DNA from: Apteryx mantelli
Lineage: Eukaryota > Chordata > Aves > Apterygiformes > Apterygidae
Assembly: GCF_036417845.1 (NCBI RefSeq)
Contig: NC_089984.1
Span: 5,828,001 to 5,892,000, forward strand
Direction of reading: 5' to 3'
DNA length: 64,000 bases
Shown piece after piece: positions 35,001 to 64,000 of this stretch. The translations under genes and the position numbers were made by a program. Position 1 is the stretch's first letter, and each line of letters starts with the position of its first letter. Under the pieces are notes generated by a model that worked only from the letters and a program-made list of their open reading frames with translations, was not told the DNA's origin and made no database searches.

Positions 35001-37448
35001 AAAACCCCAAAAACATAGAAGCAATTCCTTTAAACCTTAGGTGCCCTCCCTGGGACTTCAAACACCTTCATGGGAGACCAACAAACCTTCCAGGGCCTGT
35101 GAGTCATGCACTGAAACCAGCACATGGCTAAGGGCCAATCACGTAGGAGAGCCAAGGGCAGGGCTCTGTGGGACCTAGTTCACAGATAAGAGATGACGAT
35201 GGCCTCAGGGATATGCTGCTGTGTGGCTGGTGAGATCTGGATTCCCCAGAAGCCTGCACGCCAGCAAAGCTCAGGTGACATATCGGCAGCTCAAGAGCCA
35301 CCCTGGTTTTGCCAAGTTTTAAAAGTCTCAGTCTACAAGTTTGAGAAGAGTTTCTTTGGCACAAGCTGCGTTCAGAGTCCTGTGAAGGTTACTGATGTGA
35401 TAGCCCAAGTCTCCCTCTTGCTCTCTTCTGCCAACATCAAGCACCTCTACTGTGTGAGGAGAAGAAAAGATCTACCCTGCCACTACCAGAGGTCAGCCAT
35501 GGCAGGGAGGCGGCTCCAGGCTGCCCCTCCTGAGGCCATTTCAGTGTGTTCCCATCCTCTGTAAGATGGGGTTTCTCTTGCAGAGGAGCTGAGTGGCAGT
35601 AACACAGGACAGGCAGTGAACAGCGTCCTGAATACTCTGAGGATAAAATCTACTAAAGGCAGGTGACATTAAAACAGTTAAAGATGTTCACAGCAGCTTT
35701 GATCTGAACAACCGGCAGAGCGCTTGAGAACAATCCACTCCCAAAGTGCTGCGTGTTTCTCCTTACTGCAGCCTGCTCCTGTGGTTTAATCCCCACTGGA
35801 GATGGCTTGTTGTAAGGTACTGTAAAACATTCATTTGTTTTCCAGGGTGTAGCTCGATTAGGACAAATGGGGAAGTCTGCATGGCACCGGTACTAGTGCT
35901 GATGGCTTCCTATCTGATCACAGAAAAATGGTTGGAAAAAGCCTGCAGTGATCAAGAGAAAACAAAGAGGTGGACTGAGACCTAAGTGCTACCAGGCCAA
36001 CTACACTCAGTCTCTCATGGTCACCCTTATCTACAGGCTCTCTTGCAGCCAACCCCCTTCCTATCTCTTGAGATTTTCTTCTGCCAATTTTTCAGATCAC
36101 CTCTCTTCCCTTTCCGCCTGTGGCAGTGAAGCCAACAGATAGGCCCTGTCGAGTTAAGGTGGAGCAGAGCTCGCGCTCCATGCCTGAACCAAGCCACCTT
36201 TACCTGCTTTCAAGCAGGACCAGACTCTTCCAGCACCTGTTTCCTGGTTGCCAGAGGACACACAAGTGTCACTAAAGCAAACCTCTGAGCCGTCTTCTCC
36301 TCCTCCCGCTCTGCCTGTCCTGCCCTGTGCTCCATACCCGCCACTCCCTGTCCTCAGGGCTGCTCTCAGCTGCTCCTGTCACACAGTCCTCCCCTCTTGT
36401 CCCCTGCCACCCTACAGCTTATCTGGCACCTTTTCCACAGAGTCACCAGGAGTTCAGAGGAAGCAAGTAAGGGAGGGGGTTGCACTCCATTCAGATGGGT
36501 ACAAACATCCCTGGCCCATTCCAGTCGCATCAGTGCGAGTTAATCAAAGCCTCCATTTCCCCACTGACTCACTATAACCTTCTCTTCTCTTAATACATGC
36601 CAGCCAACCAGACTCCTAAAGCAGCAGGACTAGAGCGAGGTGGCCAGAGAGACTGAGAAAGGAAGAGACAGTCCCAATGGCAGGGCCTTCCCAAATCTAT
36701 TACCTGTACAGCAATCAACGTTACTGCCAGTTAAACCCTAACAAACTTGGCATTAACCCATTTATTTATTGACAAGCAGCTTCAAGCCTGTTTCTTGGGA
36801 GGGGCTAGCACTCAAAGCACACTGTATCAACAGCTCCACTGCTGCAACCACAGCCAGGCTTCTCAAGCTGGCTGGCAGCCGGCATTTTAACCCCCCCAAA
36901 GCAGAAAAGGTTGGTTTGTAGTGGCTATAGGCAAAGGCAGGGAGAAGAAACCAGGAAAGACAGTGCTGGGGAGATCTTCTGGGAAATCTGCTGCTATTTG
37001 CAGCACCCCACATAATCCATCAGCAAGGAAAGCCTAGGAGAAGCAAGAGAGGAGGCAGGCTCCAGGGGACTGAGAGGGAAGGAAGTTTGTGCCTCTCCTC
37101 TGTGACACATAGTTGCCACATTAGGGATGAAAGAGCCTCAAATTCAGCAGAAGGGGAGAACTTCTGGATTTATAAAAATGTGGTACCCAGAAAGAAAAAG
37201 ACAACCCACATTTCCACCTGCAAATACCACACAGCTCAGTGCAGGACTCAGGCTAGGGTGCTTCCACTCAGCCCTCAGACATCCCCGAGTGCCTGTTACT
37301 TACATGCCTGATCTTGCCTTTCTCCACAGCTTGTGAATCCGTCGCAGATACAGTGTTCAACGCTGTCTGGACCCTGGGCTGCCGGCCCTTCATGAACAGC
37401 CAAAGGAGCGCCTGCATTTGCAACGAGGAAGAACGAGATGAATTGTGA
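25845..37448 (+). CDS. PLA2G12B: PLA2G12B, group XIIB secretory phospholipase A2-like protein (complete, 4 exons)
   Basis: Four exons (235, 89, 166 and 119 nt including stop) join to 202 codons; human is 195 aa. Residues 1-20 are a signal peptide. The conserved block [20 protein letters not shown] is in exon 1, and the active-site helix [15 protein letters not shown] is in exon 3. The usual catalytic His is Leu (about residue 123), a known feature of group XIIB that removes lipase activity. The protein is known from mouse and zebrafish to promote lipidation of ApoB lipoproteins in the ER of hepatocytes and enterocytes, not to hydrolyse lipid. The protein ends EEERDEL, and RDEL resembles a KDEL-type ER retrieval signal. 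It lies downstream of P4HA1 on the same strand and converges with OIT3. The start ATG begins the only signal-peptide-like frame. No TATA box is evident. Confidence 0.97.
27950..28300. repeat. Degenerate GC-rich minisatellite in PLA2G12B intron 1
   Basis: Repeated variants of ACCTCAGCCCCG with GCAGC/GGCCCC spacers run through this stretch. Near-identical nine-base units (ttacctcag or ttacctgag) start at 27982, 28004, 28051, 28195 and 28258. Other units have diverged (atcacctcag, tcgcctcag). It forms the left edge of the CpG-rich segment. A long plus-strand open frame across it is a by-product of its composition. Confidence 0.65.
28180..28580. promoter_or_regulatory. CpG-rich, promoter-like segment with facing CCAAT boxes and a GC box
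   Basis: CpG density is far above the surrounding DNA. ATTGG at 28325-28329 and CCAAT at 28369-28373 face each other around GGGGGCGGGG at 28342-28351, an arrangement typical of bidirectional housekeeping promoters. A minus-strand splice donor (ttctg|gtgagc, last exon base 28530) lies just beside it. No known gene starts here, so it may drive an unannotated RNA or an alternative PLA2G12B 5' end. Confidence 0.5.
28451..28514. repeat. 44-bp-period tandem duplication in the CpG-rich segment
   Basis: The 20-mer beginning cggccgttggggcc occurs at 28451-28470 and again at 28495-28514, separated by a G-run (28471-28480) and further G-rich DNA that could form a G-quadruplex. Confidence 0.7.
28684..28782 (-). 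ncRNA. Exon-like segment on minus strand beside the CpG-rich segment
   Basis: The minus strand reads tttgtttttcag before 28782 and attacag|gtaagtcc after 28684, both near-perfect splice sites, framing 99 nt. All three frames contain stops, so a noncoding exon is the best reading if it is used. Confidence 0.3.
30381..30390. promoter_or_regulatory. FOX-type palindrome TGTTTAAACA
   Basis: A perfect inverted repeat of the forkhead core TGTTTA, within ttgtttaaacaaaa. FOXA factors act at many liver enhancers, so an intronic element for PLA2G12B is possible. This is a sequence match only. Confidence 0.25.
32952..33040 (+). CDS. PLA2G12B: PLA2G12B exon 2
   Basis: The acceptor is tttctttctcag and the donor gtatgt. 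GG completes Gly, then [20 protein letters not shown] to KVPES, 89 nt. An inner gtaccc after LK is rejected as donor because the conserved VPES would be lost. Confidence 0.93.
33041..34556 (+). other. PLA2G12B intron 2
   Basis: 1.5 kb GT-AG intron. No further feature was recognised. Confidence 0.9.
34557..34722 (+). CDS. PLA2G12B: PLA2G12B exon 3 (Cys-rich active-site helix)
   Basis: The acceptor is ctttcctcccccag and the donor gtaggc; 166 nt. It reads [20 protein letters not shown] and on to LGFVSKVE. It contains most of the disulfide cysteines and the Leu in place of the catalytic His. Confidence 0.96.
34723..37329 (+). other. PLA2G12B intron 3
   Basis: 2.6 kb GT-AG intron with a pyrimidine-rich stretch around 36290-36430. 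I see no exon in it. Confidence 0.9.
37330..37448 (+). CDS. PLA2G12B: PLA2G12B exon 4 and stop
   Basis: The acceptor is tttctccacag. CT completes Ala, then [20 protein letters not shown] to EEERDEL, with TGA at 37446-37448. It matches the human C-terminus closely; the last four residues are RDEL here, and human, from memory, ends KEEL. Confidence 0.95.
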
Positions 37449-40400
37449 AGAGCAGCAGATCCCCCGGCCTCCATGAGCCTGCTGCCAAGCGTCCCCTCTC
37501 AGATACAGCACTTCAGCACGCTGCTTTCTATCAGCCCTCTGGCCTAGCGCGGGATGTGGGGGACCTGGGCGAGCAATATGCATTGGCTACAGCTTTCAGG
37601 TAGAGGGCTGTAAAAGGGGAGACAGTCTATGGAAATTAGGCAGTGATGCCTGCTGTCCACCGCAGATGCAGTCCAACAGCCCTTTCCCTCTCCAGGTCTA
37701 TCAGCTTGAATGATCTGAATGCCAATTTTCTCTACAGACTGATCAGAGGCAAGCAGAATGCAGCACTGGTTATAAACAAGGGGCTTTGCTTGTTTGTTGG
37801 CCTCAGACACACGTGTGTTAGCTCCCCCTGCCCCTTAACTTTCTAATTTGCAATACAACGCATAAGGTTTCTGCAACCCTTGAAAATCCCAGTCCATGGC
37901 CACACTATTTAAGTATTTCCACCACTGGTGACGGACTGAAGAGGAGGGCTAATTTGCTCTCAGTATGTTGCTCACACCCATCCTTGACATTTTCCATCCC
38001 ATCATTACACCCCCTGACAACCCTGCTTACTTACGTGCTTGACGGATCCTAAAACAATTTAAAACATCCAGGGATTTGGTAAACGTGGGAAGGGCTTTAA
38101 GTAGCTGCGATATGGTCACATATCTGGGCAGAAGGAGACCAAAGCTCACCTGGTCTGAGATCTGAAATGCAGTAATTTGCAGCATCTCTTGCACACCTAT
38201 AGGACTCTCCCACAGCCTCAGGAAAGGCAGCTGCTTTTCATTTTCAGTGTCATCCAGATATGAACTGCATGTTTAACTATTTCCCTCCTTTACCATTTAA
38301 CAAAGTTTCTCCCTTAGGTTCCCCTTTTTTACACAAAACAGTTGCGTGTCAACCTCCGTCTTTTGCACAAAGGGAACAGGAGGCTCACAGTTGCACTGGA
38401 TGAGATTTTCAAAATCCTGGAGGCTTATCAGTCAGATGGCAGGGCTTATTTGCTACCTCTGTGCAGCAAAGACCGCCAGCTGAAGAGCGATGAGCAGTTT
38501 CAGACTTCATTCTCTTTACAACGTGGTTAATATTTCCATCTGCTATCAGGAGCTTTTACTTCGTATAAAATTAGAATTTAAAGTGGTATTTAGAAACTCA
38601 TCTACATATAACATTTGCAGACAGCTTTCATCTGTGTTTCTTGTTGAAAGGAAGTTGCTATTGGGTACCCATGCCATGCCACACAAATACTTCAGCATCT
38701 CTTCCAAACATATTTATGGATATGTTCTTCCATCTGCCACAGAAAAGTTGAGGCTACAGAAGGGTAATTTGGAAAAAAAGAAAAAGTCTGTTTTAGTTAC
38801 TTTTCTTCTAGTTTGTGTGTTTAAATGGATGCATGGAGCTATAAATTATTTAAGCCCTGTATTCCTGTTCTTGACAGTCATCTTTGCTTTACGGTGAACA
38901 GTGATGAGACATTCATCTCACCCCAAATAGACTGAAACAACAGGAGTATCAATATGAAAATAGGAAAATAAAAATGATCGCATGAGGTGCACTGGGATGT
39001 TTTCCATTAAGGAGGACCTTAATTTCCACTGATCGGATGCAACGACATCCTTTCCTAGCTGGGCTAACTCCACTGGAGAGTGAATACTGCAATGCCAAGC
39101 TCCACCGCAGCATGTGTCTATCAGAGCTGGACAGACAATCTGATCATCTGCCTAAGAAATATGTATTTTTGGCTTGAGAGGGGAAGGAAATGTTCCTTGT
39201 TCCAGACTTCTTCCAAACTTTGTATTTTGTCTGTGAAATGGTACCTGTTGTCAGTTTGAAATGTGAGCATACTCTTACGATTAAATGATACAATTTAAAA
39301 ACTCTATCTTGTGTAAACTCAATAGCCAACTGGCTGGCAAACATCTTAAAGCATTTTAGCTCAAGCGATATCGAATTAGAGCCAGGCCAAGCAAGTGATG
39401 ACAGAAGATGATATACAGGAGAAACTGAAAGGTTCTGAACAGAATCCCTCTATCCACACACTGACACTTGGAGACACCACTAACATAAATCACAATTTCT
39501 TCATGCTTTCAGACCACCATTCATCCCAAAACACTTTACAGACTACTGCACACAGAGCAACTACTGAAAAACTGCATTTTTTACCACAAAGTTAAGCTGT
39601 AGCAATCTGAAAAATCCCACAAGCTACACTGCAGTGAAACTTTTGAATCTTCAAGTGGTGGCAATGACTCAAGAAAACCACTAAATAATCCTGTGGAGGA
39701 GAGAACCAGTGCATGAACTATGGTAAAATTTCTGCAGCCAAACTAAAAATTGCCTCCCTGCATGCCACTCCTGCTACCCAGCGGCACACAACGTGCAAAC
39801 CTCAGATCATCTTTATTTCCATCCTGCTCTGAACAGGAAGACAACATCGTGCTCACCCTGATGGCTCCCTGTTGACTTTGTGTATTGGCAGGACTATTTG
39901 CAGCTCTCGCTGATGGCCAACCCATTTGGTCTGCATGACCTCTCCTACTAACGGTGCCTCAAACAGCAACCTGAAAATTTCACTGAGAACATAAGAGCAA
40001 GGACTAGGATGGCAGGTATTAGGTATTTATTCCTAGATATTTAAGGTTCAGATGGTCACTTTATGTCCTCTGTGGCACCAACCAGAACACCAACCACACC
40101 AACGCAGCTTGTACTTTGAACCATGGTTGGCAGTGCAGGTCGGACCCTCAGGAGCACCAGTCAGCTATGGTGCCTTCTCACCACGGTTGTGCTATGTGCT
40201 CTGCTTCCACTCAGTGGTGCGGCTGATTAAATTAAACAGATAAATACATCCCTTGGCTCACAGAGGAGTTTTGCCTTTGATTTCATATCCAGGCTGTTAT
40301 GCTGACAAAGACCACAGATGGAAACAAGAGGCAAGCTGCAGAGAGCTAAAAGACTCTGAAACATGCTTCTGCTGTGTGCCTAGGAGCCATCGCCTGCAGT

Positions 40401-41980
40401 TCAGAGGAGAAATGTCCACAGGGCAGCACCTTCTATCCTGCTTGTGGGACAAACCAAGCACCTTCCCAGGGTGCTCCGTTCACATGGCCACAGAGACTCT
40501 CCGTCTCCTCCTCGCTGCCTTGCAAGTGATTCAACCAAAAAGCTGCAGAGCAGAAAGGCCGCTTCATATGCATTTCTCAGAAAGAACCAAGCAATCTGCA
40601 AAATAACTAAAGCAAGTAAAGAAACAAACCTCTCCCTCCACCGCTCCCCAGGTCCCTTTCACACTAACAAAAAACACCAGTTGCCTCTCCAGAAGGCACT
40701 GGCTAATTAATTTCATTTTCCAGCTCTTGTTTTATCAAAACAAGTACATTCAGCAGGGGCTGCTTGAACAAAGAAGTGACAGTGAGAAATTGCCAGTGTG
40801 GTCCTAATAACGGAAGTGAATCAGCAGAACCAGGAGATGCATGGCAATGCAAGAAGGAGGCTTTTTCATTTATTTTTCTTTCACATATGGTTAGATAACA
40901 TAAAAACAAGTGTCTTCCCACTTATACCTATTTATTGTCATAAAAATATTTTCATTTATTCCAACACACGTGCGTGCACACACATAATCCCAAGTCAGAA
41001 AAACAGCCAGGAAGCCATTAAAGAAAATCATGAAAATCCCAGCCCATGAAGTGCCCATTCCCCTTTGAAACCTCAGTCACCTAAAGTAATAAATCTGTGA
41101 AATGGAATATTGCTGACATGATTTGTGACTCCTTTCTTAATAGCCCCTTCAAATGGGCTCCCCATCCATTTGAGAGCAGCAACAAATTTTGGCCTTGGCA
41201 GCAATTTGCCCGCTTCCAACTGAAATAGAAAATCAGTAATGCAGACTGCGGGGGGACTTCCAACATAACTTCAAATGCGCACACAACAGGGCTTGAAACT
41301 TATTGCGGAAAACTTCATGAACGCACTACTGAGCCATAGCCCGCTTCGGAGAGGGACCCCTCCTCTCTCCTCCTCCAGCCCTGCCTCTCTTACTTTCTCC
41401 TTCACTGCTTTCTGTGCCTCCTTCCTTTCACCCACCTTTCCAATCCTGCACCATACAGCACTCCTGCTCCTGAAAGAAGCCCAGAGGAGCTGGAGCTGAT
41501 AATCCATTACATTTCCTTTGGAAGGAGTTTGGCAGCCCAAAGGGATTCCCAACAGGCATGATTATTCCCGCTGTCACCAATAATTCTCTCTCTAGCCATC
41601 CCTCACCTAGCAGGAGATTGCAAACGCATGCAGTCACTTTAACAATGCTGCCATGTCTCTTGTCACCAGGCTCGCCGGGGACAGCACTATCCAGAGAGCC
41701 ACCACATCAAATATTTATAGCAATCGCTTGTAACATGCATTGCTCTGATCCCTTTGTCAGTGCCACAGCCTCTCTTCCAGCATTACAACTCTCAACCACA
41801 GATTTGGTAATAGCACACTTGGGGGGTGTTTTTAGGTTTTTAATTATCTTTTTTTTTTTTTTTTACAACAAAGGCGCTATAACACTTACAAAAGGCACCA
41901 GGTTGCTGGGGGGAAAGAGAGAAAAAATGATACACTAAATACAAAAGAAAACACTGTTATACTGCATGCAACTATCAGGA
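37449..41980. other. Convergent intergenic region with PLA2G12B 3' UTR
   Basis: About 4.5 kb between the tails of PLA2G12B and OIT3. The first part must be the PLA2G12B 3' UTR, whose end is unclear: the nearest perfect AATAAA is 1.5 kb from the stop, with a weaker AATACA at 37852-37857. A T16 run sits at 41849-41864. No coding gene was seen. Confidence 0.6.
38967..38972 (+). terminator. AATAAA, possible PLA2G12B poly(A) signal
   Basis: The first perfect plus-strand hexamer after the stop, in an A-rich context. The distance of 1.5 kb is rather long, so a variant signal nearer the stop may be used instead. Confidence 0.3.
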
Positions 41981-41999
41981 GAAAATAAAAAAATTAAGT

Positions 42000-42005
42000 T
42001 TTATT
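42000..42005 (-). terminator. AATAAA (minus strand), candidate OIT3 poly(A) signal
   Basis: A perfect minus-strand hexamer about 600 nt past the OIT3 stop in AT-rich DNA. A second copy at 42140-42145, about 460 nt past the stop, is an alternative. Confidence 0.4.
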
Positions 42006-42604
42006 AAATACTTTTTACTATTTAAAAATAACATTCAAACGTGCCTGCGACAGTTCTAAGCTTTAGCTGCATATAATGACAGCTGCTTTACAGTTCCAAG
42101 GAACATGCATATTATGAGATATATATTTTTATATATATTTTTATTAATGGTCATCCAAAAGCTCACCACACTCAAAAACTTCAGCATCATTCACAGACTT
42201 GCACAGCAAACATGTTTGGCTACGATACTATTTGTATTGTCTGCTGAAAGAAAGGCTTGAACAACATTTGTTTAGTCAAGGACGAACAGTCCTGTGGAGC
42301 CTGTGGGTGGATGCATGGAAAAAAAAGTCAGGTAACACTTCAGGCCTGCGAAGCAACAGGGTCCTTTCAACCGACAGAAATGCAGGTAAAACTGAACTAT
42401 TCTGCAGTCCGGGTTGCGCTCAGAGGGGTGTCTCGTGCATCTAAGATACTTCACAAATAAGCACCAGGCTGTTGGGGAAACAAGTCCAGAGGAAGTTCAA
42501 GTGGGGGCTTCACCAAATACCTCTTATTTCTCAAAGGCCCATGAAAGAAGGAATCGATACAGACGGTTGGTCTCAGGCGGAGATGCTGTGCCAGCAAGCA
42601 GGGG

Positions 42605-63975
<21,371 letters not shown>

Positions 63976-64000
63976 TCAAACCAAGGTGCTGACTGATACT

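Overview
This is nuclear DNA from a vertebrate, most likely a bird. Coding exons are short and separated by long, AT-leaning introns with GT-AG boundaries. The collagen prolyl 4-hydroxylase residues agree with the chicken protein as I remember it, and no mammalian SINEs are visible. The species cannot be fixed from sequence alone. There is no bacterial, plasmid or viral content.

Three genes are supported, in the order P4HA1 (+), PLA2G12B (+), OIT3 (-). This is the same block as human 10q22.1 (OIT3-PLA2G12B-P4HA1), read in the opposite direction. (1) 1-~17.1 kb: the 3' part of P4HA1, encoding about 234 C-terminal residues including the whole catalytic domain. It contains two pairs of duplicated exons: a 71-nt pair (3208-3278 and 4362-4432) known in mammals as mutually exclusive exons 9/10, and a 54-nt pair (12064-12117 and 12181-12234), each copy encoding the iron-binding His-x-Asp motif and only 63 nt apart. 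The second copy uses a GC splice donor. (2) ~17.1-25.8 kb: no confident coding gene, but several exon-like acceptor/donor pairs on the minus strand that could belong to an unannotated noncoding transcript. (3) 25.8-37.4 kb: complete PLA2G12B, four exons and 202 codons, with the catalytic His replaced by Leu and a C-terminal RDEL. Its first intron holds a CpG-rich, promoter-like segment (about 27.95-28.55 kb) with a degenerate minisatellite and two facing CCAAT boxes around a GC box. (4) 37.4-42.6 kb: convergent intergenic DNA. (5) 42.6-63.9 kb: OIT3, minus strand, eight exons from the D8C domain through three EGF-like modules and the ZP domain to the stop; exon 1 (signal peptide) lies beyond the right edge.

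Functionally, P4HA1 is the ER collagen prolyl 4-hydroxylase catalytic subunit. PLA2G12B and OIT3 are secretory-pathway proteins of liver and intestine lying tail to tail. The most interesting signal is the second duplicated-exon cluster in P4HA1, which with the known one would give up to four catalytic-domain isoforms. The minus-strand splice signals and the internal CpG-rich promoter-like segment come next.
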